NCBI GenBank assembly: GCA_045805565.1
Contig: JBJMKZ010000036.1
Coordinates: 1 to 64,000, forward strand
Direction: 5' to 3'
Length of the DNA stretch: 64,000 nt
Source: DATAEY01 sp045805565
Lineage (GTDB): Bacteria; Actinomycetota; Thermoleophilia; Solirubrobacterales; Solirubrobacteraceae
Part shown: positions 1-8,169 of the stretch, piece after piece
Position numbering within the stretch: the stretch's first letter is position 1
Layout: each line of letters opens with the position of its first letter
Made by a program: the position numbers and the translations under genes
Notes under the pieces: model-generated
The model's input: the letters and a program-made list of their open reading frames with translations, nothing else
What the model was told of the DNA's origin: nothing
The model's database searches: none

Positions 1-265
1 CGCCAAGGCGTCCATGCACCAGGATCACGTCCCCGTGGTCCCGAACCTCATCGAGCTCCGCTCGGAGGTCAGGGCTATCCGCGATAGCGTCCGCCCACCA
101 GTGCCGGACGCCGCCATGGCCCCGGTAAGGCTCGCCGCCCTCAATCGCGACCTGGTAAGGCGTGAACTCCACGTCGGTGTCGACCAGCGACAGGAAGCCG
201 ACCAGGTCTCGTCGGTTGACCGCGCCATGCAGTCGGTAGGTCAGGTCCACGTTCTCCCGCGACAT
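1..265 (-). CDS. SnoaL-like (NTF2-fold) protein, 3' end outside window
   Basis: The reading frame opens at an ATG ending at 265 and stays open leftward to base 1, so about 88 codons are visible and the C-terminus is missing. The product begins MSRENVDLTYRLHGAVNRRD and continues with a short alpha+beta pattern (residues around VEFTPY, then YRGHGG and a WW pair) typical of SnoaL-like domains, which form small cone-shaped barrels that may bind or isomerise small molecules. It lies 2 bases downstream of a second SnoaL-like gene on the same strand and is probably co-transcribed with it. Substrate unknown. Confidence 0.75.
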   Translation of the reverse strand, partial: MSRENVDLTYRLHGAVNRRDLVGFLSLVDTDVEFTPYQVAIEGGEPYRGHGGVRHWWADAIADSPDLRAELDEVRDHGDVILVHGRLG

Positions 266-267
266 CG

Positions 268-657
268 CTACTCGGCCGACCGCAGGGCTTCAAGGGCGGC
301 TGCCCTGTCCTGGTGTTCGAAGACGTAGACGATCTTGCCGTCGCGGACCTTGAAGTGCACGAACAGGCGAACATCGACTTCGACTCCGCTGGTCTTGCCC
401 TGGGCCGTGACGTGGACGCGGGCAACGACGCTATCTCCGTCTCCGACGACCTCCTCGATATCGCCTCTCATCTCGTCCCAGCTATCGAGCCAGTGGTCTC
501 GAATCCGCATGGCGGCTTCGACCCCGTGGGAGGGGGTGTGGTTGTCCTCGAACGGGAACCACACGATGTCCGGATGGAGCGTGCTCCGGAACGCGTCAGG
601 GTCGTCGAAGGCCGAGATCCACCTTCGTGCGAGTGCTTCGGCGTTCTCGCGCGACAT
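268..657 (-). CDS. SnoaL-like (NTF2-fold) protein
   Basis: 129 residues starting MSRENAEALARRWISAFDD, followed by FRSTLHPDIVWFP and a C-terminal VFEHQDRAAALEAL helix, the layout of short SnoaL-like proteins. The ATG ending at 657 was chosen because MSREN matches the start of the neighbouring paralogs. The frame stays open upstream to another ATG ending at 765, which would add 36 unrelated residues. Second of four tandem paralogs on this strand. Fold is clear from pattern; biochemical role is not known. Confidence 0.8.
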   Translation of the reverse strand: MSRENAEALARRWISAFDDPDAFRSTLHPDIVWFPFEDNHTPSHGVEAAMRIRDHWLDSWDEMRGDIEEVVGDGDSVVARVHVTAQGKTSGVEVDVRLFVHFKVRDGKIVYVFEHQDRAAALEALRSAE

Positions 658-767
658 CGGCCGTGCAAGTATCCCGCCTCCGACGGCTGGATCATCGGCG
701 GCGAGGCCATCGCGCCGGAACGCGAATTGGCGCGTGGTATGGGCTCGACGCTCTCCCCGCGACATCG

Positions 768-1169
768 CTACCGGGCCAGCCCCACAGCCTGGAGGGTCTC
801 GTCCCAGCTCAGGTAGTTCGTCAGTCGCAGGTAGCCATCGTCGTCATTGAGGACGTAGCCGACTCTCAGGCTGGTCTCGGCCTCGCTGCCCTCGCCGCGG
901 GCCCGGAGGGTGGTGAGGGCGACAACCTTGTCTCCGAGGTCCTCGACTCGGTCGACGTCGATCTGGATGCTCGCCGCGCTCTCCCACGGCGCCCGCAGGT
1001 ACTCCCAGATCGCGATCATGCCCTCGCGCCCGCGATAGACCGGCTCGATGCCCGGGAAGCTGCCGGTGGTGTGCCACTCGTCGGCGGCGACGGCCAGCCA
1101 GGCGTCGAGATCGCCCCGATTCCAGGCGTCGATCGACGCCAGATACCGGTCAACCAGCTCGCGTGACAT
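768..1169 (-). CDS. SnoaL-like (NTF2-fold) protein
   Basis: 133 residues beginning MSRELVDRYLASIDAWNRGD, then DAWLAVAADEWHTTG and a YRGREGM turn, the usual N-terminal helix plus first strand of SnoaL-like domains. It sits 8 bases after the next paralog and 110 bases before the following MSREN start. Same strand as its paralogs, so likely one transcription unit. Substrate unknown. Confidence 0.8.
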   Translation of the reverse strand: MSRELVDRYLASIDAWNRGDLDAWLAVAADEWHTTGSFPGIEPVYRGREGMIAIWEYLRAPWESAASIQIDVDRVEDLGDKVVALTTLRARGEGSEAETSLRVGYVLNDDDGYLRLTNYLSWDETLQAVGLAR

Positions 1170-1177
1170 CCGCGCCC

Positions 1178-1603
1178 CTAGGACCCCTCCCGCAGCCCCG
1201 CCGCCTCCAGGGCCTGCGCAGGATCCATGAACACCTGCATGGAGCTTGCCCGACCGCCACGCACCGTCCAGAGGTGTGCTGGGGAATGTCCGATCTGCAG
1301 GCCGCTGGCGCCGCCCGCGCCCTGGATGCGGACCAAGACCACGACGTGCTCGCCCGCGTCGAGGAAACGCTCAGGCTCGACGAGCCACTTGGACCAGGCC
1401 TGGCGAAGCATGTCCCTGAATTGGTCGCTTCCGTCGCGTCCGCGGTAGACCTGCCCGCCCTCGGGATATTCAGGCGGTGTATGCAGCTCGAATGACTCGT
1501 CCAGATAGTCGCGGAAGGCGCGATCCACGGCGTCCGAGTCGTTCAGCAGGTCGGAGCCCAGCCCGTAGATGCGCCGTACGATCTCGACGTTCTCGCGCGA
1601 CAC
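1178..1603 (-). CDS. SnoaL-like (NTF2-fold) protein, first gene of the array
   Basis: 141 residues starting at a GTG (MSRENVEIVRRIYGLGSD), with YRGRDGSDQFRD and a VVVLVRIQG strand characteristic of SnoaL-like proteins. It is the promoter-proximal member of the four-gene array running leftward from 1603. It is about one turn longer than its neighbours because of an insertion after the first helix (LLNDSDAVD). Function beyond the fold cannot be assigned. Confidence 0.8.
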   Translation of the reverse strand: MSRENVEIVRRIYGLGSDLLNDSDAVDRAFRDYLDESFELHTPPEYPEGGQVYRGRDGSDQFRDMLRQAWSKWLVEPERFLDAGEHVVVLVRIQGAGGASGLQIGHSPAHLWTVRGGRASSMQVFMDPAQALEAAGLREGS

Positions 1604-1679
1604 GGGCTAGGCCGGGATCCCGACGGCTTCGATGGGCTGCGCCTCGTCCCTGTCTTGGATCAGCCGCATAGGCGCAAAC

Positions 1680-2474
1680 CTACCCCGGCTTGACCGCGAG
1701 CCTGCCCGTGTAGTCGATCCGGCTCAGGAGCACGGGGGCGTCGGCGAAGTAGTCGTCGGTAGCCCTGCGGGCGCCCTGGAAGTGACCGTAGTCGTCGATG
1801 ATCAGGACGCCGCCCGGCGTCAGCCGCGGGTAGAGATGGATGAGCTCGTGGCGAGTGGACTCGTACCAGTCGGTGTCCAACCGCAGAAGAGCGATGTCCG
1901 GCGGCGCCTGCGACGGGAGGGTTCGCTCCACCGGGCCCTCGACGAGATGCAGGCGCCGCGGGTCATATCCGGTGTCCAGGAGAGCCTGGCGCACCTCGTG
2001 GAGAGGGACGGCGCAGGGATCGGGCTCGCCCCGCTGGTAGCGGGCCCACGCGTCCATCGTCGGGGTGCCGGCGAAGTCGCGGTCGAGCTCGGTCGGCCGG
2101 GTCATCCCCGCGAAGGTGTCGTACAGGTACAGCGGCCGGTCGGCAGCACCCAGGCGCAGGAGGGTGATCGCCGCCGCCATCATGCTGCCGCCGCGCCAGA
2201 CGCCGCACTCCACGAAGCTGCCCGGTATGCCTCGAGCGACGATGTACTCGGTACTCGCGCACACCGCGGCGAGCCGCTCGGGGGACGTCTGGCTGAACGG
2301 AGCCACCCGCTCGATCGTCTCCACCCACGCCGGTTCGAAGTCGATCGGGTAGTACTGCCCGGTCCGTCGCAAGGCCTCCGGGTCGACCGGATACGGGCTG
2401 CGCTGCACCATGTATCCCCGCTCGTAGAGCCGGCGCCGCAAGCCGGCTCGCAGACGCTCCCGCCAAGCGCTCAC
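1680..2474 (-). CDS. TylF/MycF-type SAM-dependent O-methyltransferase
   Basis: 264 residues with the macrocin O-methyltransferase family pattern: a SAM-binding VECGVWRGGSMM at about 88-99, LYDTFAGM at 117-124, RLDTDWYEST at 198-207 and the metal-binding IDDYGHFQGARRA at 226-238. Family members methylate sugar hydroxyls using SAM and Mg2+, often in glycolipid or natural-product synthesis. No sugar-biosynthesis genes are adjacent, so the acceptor is unknown. It runs leftward, 76 bases upstream of the SnoaL array. Confidence 0.85.
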   Translation of the reverse strand: MSAWRERLRAGLRRRLYERGYMVQRSPYPVDPEALRRTGQYYPIDFEPAWVETIERVAPFSQTSPERLAAVCASTEYIVARGIPGSFVECGVWRGGSMMAAAITLLRLGAADRPLYLYDTFAGMTRPTELDRDFAGTPTMDAWARYQRGEPDPCAVPLHEVRQALLDTGYDPRRLHLVEGPVERTLPSQAPPDIALLRLDTDWYESTRHELIHLYPRLTPGGVLIIDDYGHFQGARRATDDYFADAPVLLSRIDYTGRLAVKPG

Positions 2475-2558
2475 CGATCAAGCATAGGTTTGCTGACTCG
2501 CGCTTCGCTGCGGGCCGAGCTTCGCCGTAGCCGGGAGCGGGTAGCACGCGCTCGAAGC

Positions 2559-3065
2559 ATGCGATACGGCGCGCTGAAGACTGGCTCCGCAGGCTCCGCG
2601 CGGCCACGCTCGGACGCTCCCACGGGACCCGCGCATCGGCCCCTCTCCAAGCGCCTGGCCGCAGCCGCGCTGGTCGCGGTGATGGCCGCCGGCTGCGTGG
2701 TGCTGTGGCTGGGGATCCCCCTGGCCTGGCTGCGAATCGCCTCCCTGCTCACCGACACCGGCTACGTGATCTACCTGGTGGCGCTGTTCGGGTGCCCGCT
2801 CACGATGGCGCTCTGGGGCTGGGGGCTGTATCGCGTCAACGACGTCTACCTCGGCCTGAGCGGCCGCCAACGCCCGCGGGCTCAGCAGGCGTGGCTCGAG
2901 TCGGAGACCCAGACCTCCGCCGCCCGTCGAGAGCTCATGCTGCTCGACGTCATGATGGTCGTATCGGTGCTGCTGGCGCTGGTGGCGCTAGCGCTCTGGT
3001 TTCTGGTCTTTGCCGCCTCGCCGACCAGCACGCCCTGGCCGGACGAGCTGTCGGGCGGCGCATAG
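2559..3065 (+). CDS. Small membrane protein, about three transmembrane segments
   Basis: 168 residues from the ATG at 2559. After a basic, proline-rich N-terminus come three hydrophobic stretches (about 35-65, 70-95 and 132-158), the last ending WFLVFAASP. A polar segment with many Gln/Arg residues separates segments two and three. No enzymatic motif is visible. The frame is open far upstream, so the start is not certain; internal GTG codons are possible. Divergent from the TylF-type gene. Confidence 0.55.
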   Translation: MRYGALKTGSAGSARPRSDAPTGPAHRPLSKRLAAAALVAVMAAGCVVLWLGIPLAWLRIASLLTDTGYVIYLVALFGCPLTMALWGWGLYRVNDVYLGLSGRQRPRAQQAWLESETQTSAARRELMLLDVMMVVSVLLALVALALWFLVFAASPTSTPWPDELSGGA

Positions 3066-3205
3066 GGCGCCGGGCTCACTAGTCGCCGTCCCAGGTCAGG
3101 TAGCCGAAGTACCTGCCCGAGATGTTGCTGGCGGGGTCGCGAAACCCCCGGCGCCCGCGGTCGGGGTGTAGCGTTGCCGGCCCGCAGGCAGCCAGCGAGG
3201 AGGCC
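3066..3205. other. 140-base intergenic region before the acyl-CoA dehydrogenase
   Basis: Holds a -10-like TAGCGT at 3169-3174 and the ribosome site GCGAGGAGG just before the ATG at 3206. On the minus strand a short frame ends at the stop at 3079-3081 (residues GRYFGYLTWDGD) but has no start codon within the gap, so it may be a gene remnant. Confidence 0.4.
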
Positions 3206-4366
3206 ATGGACTTCGATCTCACCGACGAGCAGAAGCTGATCCGCGACACCGCCCGGGAGTTCGCGGACCGGGAGATCGCGTCGCGGGCCCGGGAGAACGA
3301 CCGCAACCACCATTTCGACCTCGAGCTGATCGCCAAGATGGCGGAGCAGGGGTACCTGGGGGCGATCGTCCCCCGCGATTACGGCGGACCCGGGCTCGAC
3401 TACGTGACGTACGGACTGATCGTGGAGGAGGTGGGTCGCGCCTGCTCGGCGATGCGCACGGTGGTCTCGGTCCAGACCTCGCTGGTGTGCTCGGCGATCC
3501 TGCGGTGGGGCAGCGAGGAGCAGAAGCAGCGGTACCTGCCGAAGCTGTGCTCGGGCGAATGGCTGGGCTGCTTCGCGCTGACCGAGCCGGACACGGGGTC
3601 TGACGCGGCCAGCCAGAAAACGCGCGCGCGGCGCACCGACGACGGGTGGTCGATCAGCGGCGCCAAGATGTGGATCTCGATGGGCAACCACGCCAAGGTG
3701 GCGCTGGTGTTCGCCCAGACCGATCCCGAGCTCGAGCACCGGGGCATCGCCTGCTTCCTGGTCGACACCGACGATTCGGGCTTCTCGTCGCAGGAGATCC
3801 ACGGGAAGCTGGGGCTACACGGGTCGGACACCGCCGCGCTGACCCTGGACGAGGTTGAGGTGCCAGAGGACGCCGTGCTCGGCGAGGTCGGGGACGGGTT
3901 CAAGATCGCGATGTCGGCGTTGGACTCCGGGCGCTACTCGGTCGCCGCCGGCTGCGTGGGGATCTGCCAGGGCTGCGTGAACGAGTCGGTCGCCTACTCG
4001 ACGCAGCGCGAGCAGTTCGGACGGCCGATCGCCGCCTTCCAGCTGGTGCAGGCGATGATCGCCGACATGGTCGTGGAGACCGACGCCTCGCGGATGCTGG
4101 TGTGGCGCGCGGGATTCCTCAAGGACGCCGGGCGGCCGAACACCACCGAGACGTCGATCGCCAAGCTGTTCGCGACCGAGGCTGCCATCCGCTGCGCCAA
4201 TACGGCCATCCAGGTCCACGGCGGCGCCGGTTACGTCGACGACCACCCGGTCGAGCGCTATCTGCGCGACGTCCGGGTCACCACGCTCTACGAGGGGACC
4301 TCGCAGATACAGAAGCTGATCATCGGCCGCGCGGCGACCGGGATCAACGCGCTCGTGCCGGCGTGA
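3206..4366 (+). CDS. Acyl-CoA dehydrogenase
   Basis: 386 residues, a normal short-chain/branched-chain acyl-CoA dehydrogenase length. It begins MDFDLTDEQKLIRDTAREFA, has the FAD/substrate segment CFALTEPDTGSDA, then QVHGGAGYV and the C-terminal LYEGTSQIQ, in which Glu363 is the catalytic base position. It oxidises an acyl-CoA to a trans-2-enoyl-CoA, passing electrons to ETF. The start follows GCGAGGAGG. The last codons overlap the GTG of the 3-hydroxyacyl-CoA dehydrogenase (GTGA), so the two are translationally coupled. Methylsuccinyl-CoA dehydrogenases of the ethylmalonyl-CoA pathway are usually about 550 residues, so this is probably not one. Confidence 0.93.
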   Translation: MDFDLTDEQKLIRDTAREFADREIASRARENDRNHHFDLELIAKMAEQGYLGAIVPRDYGGPGLDYVTYGLIVEEVGRACSAMRTVVSVQTSLVCSAILRWGSEEQKQRYLPKLCSGEWLGCFALTEPDTGSDAASQKTRARRTDDGWSISGAKMWISMGNHAKVALVFAQTDPELEHRGIACFLVDTDDSGFSSQEIHGKLGLHGSDTAALTLDEVEVPEDAVLGEVGDGFKIAMSALDSGRYSVAAGCVGICQGCVNESVAYSTQREQFGRPIAAFQLVQAMIADMVVETDASRMLVWRAGFLKDAGRPNTTETSIAKLFATEAAIRCANTAIQVHGGAGYVDDHPVERYLRDVRVTTLYEGTSQIQKLIIGRAATGINALVPA

Positions 4367-5955
4367 GCGCCAGCCCGGCGCGCACCATCGGGGTCGTCGG
4401 CGCGGGGACCATGGGCGCGGGGATCGCCCAGCTCGCCTGCCAGGCGGCGGGGGCCCGGACGCTTCTGCACGACCCGGTGGCAGAAGCCCTCCGGCGGGGC
4501 GTCGAGGCGATCCACGGGCACCTGCGGCGCGGGGTCGACCGTGGCCGGCTGTCCGACGACGAGGCCCGCGCCGCCGAGGAGCGGCTGGAGCCCGTGGACG
4601 CGCTCGACGCCCTAGCCCCGTGCGAGCTGGTCATCGAGGCGGCGCCCGAGTCGCCGGCGCTGAAGAACGAGCTGTTCGAGTCGCTGTCCGGCATCGTCGA
4701 AGCCGACTGCGTCCTGGCCACCAACACGTCGTCGCTGTCGGTGACCGCGCTGGCTTGCGCGGCGTCGCATCCCGAACGGGTGGTGGGCATGCACTTCTTC
4801 AACCCCGCCCCGCTCATGCGTCTGCTCGAGGTGGTGGCGGGCGAGCAGTCCGGGGACGACGCGATGTCGCTCGCCCGGGCCACCGGCGAGGCGATGGGCA
4901 AGCGGGTGATCGTGGCCTCCGACGGGCCCGGCTTCCTCGTCAACCGCTGCGCGCGCCCGTTCGGGCTTGAGGCCCTTCGCCTGCTGCAGGAACGCCTGGC
5001 CACGGTCGAGCAGGTCGACCGGGTCTGCCGCCTGGGCGCCGGCTTCCGGATGGGCCCGTTCGAGCTGATGGACCTGGTCGGGATCGACACCGGCCTGGCG
5101 GTCTCGAAGAGCTTCTACGAGCAGTCGTTCGGCGAGCCGCGCTGGAGGCCGTCGCCGATCGCGGCGCGCCTGACGGCGGCCGGACACCACGGCCGCAAGT
5201 CGGGCCGCGGCTACTACGACTATGCCGACGACGAGCACCGCCCTCCCGACCCCGAGCCGCCGGCCGGCGGCGGCGGCTCCGGCCGGGTGGTGATCGCCGG
5301 CGACCTCGTCTTGGCCGGCGAGCTGCGCGCCGCGGCCGCGAGCGCGGGCTACGAGGTCGCCGAGGGCGTCGAGCCTCCCTACGAGGCGCCGTGGCTCATC
5401 GTCGACTGCAGCGCCGGCGAGCAACCGGTGCCGCTGGAGGGCGGTCCGCAGGCGCTTCTGTGTGCCGAGGCATCGCTGGGCGAGCTGGACCCGACCGGCA
5501 CCGCCGCGGGGTTCCACGCGCTGCCGCCCCTCGAAGGCGCCGGGTTGGTCGAGCTCACACGGGGGGCCGCCACCTCGCCGGTCGCGGCGCAGCGCACCGA
5601 GCGGCTGTTCGGTGCGCTGGGGAAGCACGTCGAGTGGGTGGGCGACGCCCCCGGGCTGGTCCTGGGCCGCATCGTCTGCCAGCTCGTCAACGAGGCGGCG
5701 TTCGCGCTTGCCGAGGGAGTCGGGAGCGCCGACGACATCGACACCGGCATGGTGCTCGGGCTCAACTATCCGCACGGAGCGCTGCACTGGGCGGATTCGA
5801 TCGGGCTCGACCACGTACTCGCCGTGCTCGACGGGCTCCAGGACCACTACCGCGAGGAGCGCTACCGCGCGGCGCCGCTGCTGCGGGCGCACGTCTGGGA
5901 GGGGCGGCTGGGACGCCATACCGGTGCGGGGTTCTTCGACTACGGCGAGCCCTAG
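4363..5955 (+). CDS. 3-hydroxyacyl-CoA dehydrogenase with two C-terminal domains
   Basis: 530 residues from the GTG at 4363 that overlaps the preceding stop. The NAD-binding Rossmann motif GVVGAGTMGAGIAQ is at about 10-23, followed by ATNTSSLSVTALA and GMHFFNPAPLM. A first 3HCDH C-terminal domain ends GRKSGRGYYDY; a divergent linker then leads to a second C-terminal domain ending GRHTGAGFFDY. This PaaH/PaaC-like layout oxidises (S)-3-hydroxyacyl-CoA to 3-ketoacyl-CoA with NAD. With the coupled acyl-CoA dehydrogenase it makes a two-gene beta-oxidation unit lacking its own hydratase. Confidence 0.92.
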   Translation: MSASPARTIGVVGAGTMGAGIAQLACQAAGARTLLHDPVAEALRRGVEAIHGHLRRGVDRGRLSDDEARAAEERLEPVDALDALAPCELVIEAAPESPALKNELFESLSGIVEADCVLATNTSSLSVTALACAASHPERVVGMHFFNPAPLMRLLEVVAGEQSGDDAMSLARATGEAMGKRVIVASDGPGFLVNRCARPFGLEALRLLQERLATVEQVDRVCRLGAGFRMGPFELMDLVGIDTGLAVSKSFYEQSFGEPRWRPSPIAARLTAAGHHGRKSGRGYYDYADDEHRPPDPEPPAGGGGSGRVVIAGDLVLAGELRAAAASAGYEVAEGVEPPYEAPWLIVDCSAGEQPVPLEGGPQALLCAEASLGELDPTGTAAGFHALPPLEGAGLVELTRGAATSPVAAQRTERLFGALGKHVEWVGDAPGLVLGRIVCQLVNEAAFALAEGVGSADDIDTGMVLGLNYPHGALHWADSIGLDHVLAVLDGLQDHYREERYRAAPLLRAHVWEGRLGRHTGAGFFDYGEP

Positions 5956-6007
5956 CCGGCGGCGGCGCGGCCTGTCACGTTCCGGGCGCCGCAGGCGTTC
6001 AACCCGG

Positions 6008-6475
6008 GTGCAGCTGCCGCCGTTCCAGCGCTTCCTTGACGACCAGCGCGAGCCGGTGTGGCGCTTCCTGGTGGCGCTGGTCGGACGCCAGGAGGCCGAC
6101 GACTGCTTCCAGGAAACGTTCCTGTCCGCGCTGCGGGCGTATCCCCGGCTGCGGGACGGAGCCAACCTACAAGCCTGGGTGCTCACCATCGCCCATCGCA
6201 AGGCGATCGACTCGCACCGCGCCCGGGCGCGACGACCGGAGCCGGTGGCGGACCCGGACGACGGCCCCTCCGGCGAGGGGCCCGCGGCCCCGGATCCGGA
6301 GCTCTGGGCCGTGGTGCGCCGCCTCCCGCCCAAGCAGCGAGCCGCGGTGGCACTGCGGTTCGTGGCCGACCTCCCCCATGCGCAGGCCGCGCGGGTCATG
6401 GGATGCACGGAAGCCGCCGCCCGCCGGAACCTGCACGTGGCCCTGACCAACCTGAGGAAGGAGTTGACCCGATGA
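6008..6475 (+). CDS. ECF-type RNA polymerase sigma factor
   Basis: 155 residues from the GTG at 6008. Sigma region 2 covers roughly 5-70 (VWRFLVALVGRQEADDCFQE, then AWVLTIAHRKAID), and region 4 covers about 105-150 (LPPKQRAAVALRFVADL, helix-turn-helix around AARVMGCTEAAARRNL). It should direct RNA polymerase to a small set of promoters. It overlaps the next gene (ATGA), an alkylguanine transferase, and no separate anti-sigma gene is adjacent, so alkylation damage is a plausible signal; that is inference. Confidence 0.9.
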   Translation: MQLPPFQRFLDDQREPVWRFLVALVGRQEADDCFQETFLSALRAYPRLRDGANLQAWVLTIAHRKAIDSHRARARRPEPVADPDDGPSGEGPAAPDPELWAVVRRLPPKQRAAVALRFVADLPHAQAARVMGCTEAAARRNLHVALTNLRKELTR

Positions 6476-7086
6476 CCGATCTCGAGCGCGCTCTGCGCGA
6501 CAGCGCCCCGCCGACCGACGCCGTGGCCGCCGCGGCGGCCGCGCGGCGGCTGGCCACGCGCGCGGGCGACGACGGGCTGGCGGACGTCACGTATGCGGTG
6601 ATCGCGTCGCCGCTGGGCGAGCTGGCGGGCGTGTGCAGCCGGCGTGGCCTGCTGTGCCTGTCCTACCGGGTCGAGCGCCTCGACGAGCTGATGGACACGC
6701 TCGCCCGATCGGTCTCGCCCCGCATCCTGGAGTCACCCCAGCGCCTGGAGGCGGTGTCGCGCCAGCTCGACGAGTACTTCGCCGGGCGCCGGCGGCGATT
6801 CGAGCTGCCGATCGACTGGTCGCTGGCCCGCGGGTTCGGCCGCCGCGTGCTCCAGGCCACCGCGCGCGTCCCCTACGGTCGGGCGACGACCTACCGCGAG
6901 GTCGCGGAGGAGGCCGGCAGCCCGCTCGCCGTCCGGGCGGCGGGAAACGCGCTCGCCGCCAACCCGGTCCCGATCGTGGTCCCCTGCCACCGGGTGCTGC
7001 GCACGAGCGGCGGCCTGGGCGGTTATGCCGGCGGGGTCGAGCGTAAGCGCTTCCTGCTGGAGCTCGAGGGCGCTTTCGAGGGCTGA
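6472..7086 (+). CDS. ogt: Methylated-DNA--protein-cysteine S-methyltransferase with N-terminal extension
   Basis: 204 residues. The ribonuclease-H-like N-domain (about 38-115) is followed by the DNA-binding/active domain, with VPYGRATTYREVAEEAG at 133-149 and the acceptor PCHR at 171-174, Cys172 taking the alkyl group from O6-alkylguanine. Residues 1-38 (MTDLERALRDSAPPTDAVAA and an Ala/Arg-rich helix) precede the catalytic fold and look like the start of an anti-sigma protein. The ATG overlaps the sigma-factor stop. Suicide repair enzyme, one turnover per molecule. Confidence 0.93.
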   Translation: MTDLERALRDSAPPTDAVAAAAAARRLATRAGDDGLADVTYAVIASPLGELAGVCSRRGLLCLSYRVERLDELMDTLARSVSPRILESPQRLEAVSRQLDEYFAGRRRRFELPIDWSLARGFGRRVLQATARVPYGRATTYREVAEEAGSPLAVRAAGNALAANPVPIVVPCHRVLRTSGGLGGYAGGVERKRFLLELEGAFEG

Positions 7087-7098
7087 GCCGGGGCGCGG

Positions 7099-7104
7099 TA
7101 GCGT
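7099..7104 (+). promoter_or_regulatory. -10-like TAGCGT, leaderless start for the PHP gene
   Basis: TAGCGT is followed by 7 bases and then the GTG at 7112, a spacing that puts the transcription start at or next to the start codon. No Shine-Dalgarno sequence is present. Confidence 0.4.
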
Positions 7105-7111
7105 GGGCGAA

Positions 7112-8161
7112 GTGCCCACGCTCCGCGACCTGGCGTGCGTGATCCACTGCCACTCGACGTTCTCGGACGGGACGGGCACCGTCCCCGAGATCGCCGCGGC
7201 CGCGGCTCGCGCGGGGGCCGACGCCGTGCTCCTGACCGACCACGACTCGCTCGAGGCCAAGCGCCGCGGCCACGAGCGCTGGCACGGACGGGTGCTCATG
7301 TGCGTCGGGGAGGAGGTCTCCCCGCGGGGCGGCAACCACTACCTGGCGTTCGGGCTGGACGAGGAGATCCGCCACGAGGGTCTCTCGGCGGCGCAGATCG
7401 TCGGCGCCGTCGCCGACGCGGGTGGCTTCGGCTTCCTGGCCCATCCGTTCTCGCGAGGATCCGAGCGGTTCCGCCGCGGCGGCATACCCTGGCGCGATCT
7501 CGACTGCGGCGGCTACACCGGCATCGAGCTGTGGAGCTTCGTCACCGACGGAGCCGAGGCGGTCGGGTCGGTAGGCGACCTCGTGCGCTTCATCGCCTCA
7601 CCGGAGCGGACGATCGATGGTCCCCCGCCCCGCAACCTCGAGCGCTGGGACGCCCTGCTGTCGCGGCGGGCGGTGGTCGCGATCGGAGGCGTCGACGCAC
7701 ACCAGGTGGGGGTCCGGGTGGCAGGTCGCGTGCCGCTGCGGCTGATGGCCTACCACCGGTCGTTCCGCCGGCTGCGCACGCACGTGCTGCTCGAGCGCCC
7801 GCCGAGTGGAGACGCCGCTCGTGACCGTGGTGCGGTCTACGCGGCCCTGAAGGCGGGACGCTGCTACCTGGCGATGGACTCGCTGGCCGACGCGCGCGGG
7901 TTCGCCTTCTGGGCGCAGGCCGGACGCGAGCGGATCGAGATGGGCGGCGAGGCCAGCGCGGACGGCACGAGGCTACGGATTCGCACGCCCGCTCCTGCCG
8001 ACCTCACGCTGCTGCGCGACGGCGAGCCCGTCGCGAGGACTCACGGCGCTGCGCTCGAGCACGAGGTCGAGTGTCCCGGCGTCCACCGCGTCGAGGCGGC
8101 GCTGCACCGCCACGGCCGCCAGCGCAGGTGGATCGTCTCCAACCCCGTCTACCTGCGCTGA
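7112..8161 (+). CDS. PHP-domain metal-dependent phosphoesterase
   Basis: 349 residues starting VPTLRDLACVIHCHSTFSDG. The PHP metal ligands are visible: HCH at 12-14, DHD at 43-45, AHPFSRG in the middle and GGVDAHQ later. PHP proteins hydrolyse phosphate esters with two or three metal ions; this stand-alone type has a C-terminal beta-rich domain (about 285-349, LRIRTPAPADLTLLRDGEP). The second GTG at 7112 is preferred over 7103 because a -10-like hexamer lies 7 bases upstream. Substrate unknown. Confidence 0.85.
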   Translation: MPTLRDLACVIHCHSTFSDGTGTVPEIAAAAARAGADAVLLTDHDSLEAKRRGHERWHGRVLMCVGEEVSPRGGNHYLAFGLDEEIRHEGLSAAQIVGAVADAGGFGFLAHPFSRGSERFRRGGIPWRDLDCGGYTGIELWSFVTDGAEAVGSVGDLVRFIASPERTIDGPPPRNLERWDALLSRRAVVAIGGVDAHQVGVRVAGRVPLRLMAYHRSFRRLRTHVLLERPPSGDAARDRGAVYAALKAGRCYLAMDSLADARGFAFWAQAGRERIEMGGEASADGTRLRIRTPAPADLTLLRDGEPVARTHGAALEHEVECPGVHRVEAALHRHGRQRRWIVSNPVYLR

Positions 8162-8169
8162 GGGCTTGG

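Noticed and set aside
1632..2558. Long plus-strand open frame opposite the TylF-type methyltransferase, continuous with the membrane protein at 2559-3065
   Set aside because: Its composition reads as the mirror of the methyltransferase; GC-rich DNA keeps antisense frames open. Only the part from 2559 has real membrane segments.
3079..3200. Minus-strand C-terminal-like fragment ending GRYFGYLTWDGD
   Set aside because: No start codon in the gap and the rest of the frame runs antisense to the acyl-CoA dehydrogenase; at most a gene remnant.
4612..6450. 612-codon minus-strand open frame across the dehydrogenase and sigma genes
   Set aside because: Arg/Ala-rich antisense translation with no domain; the plus-strand genes are clear.
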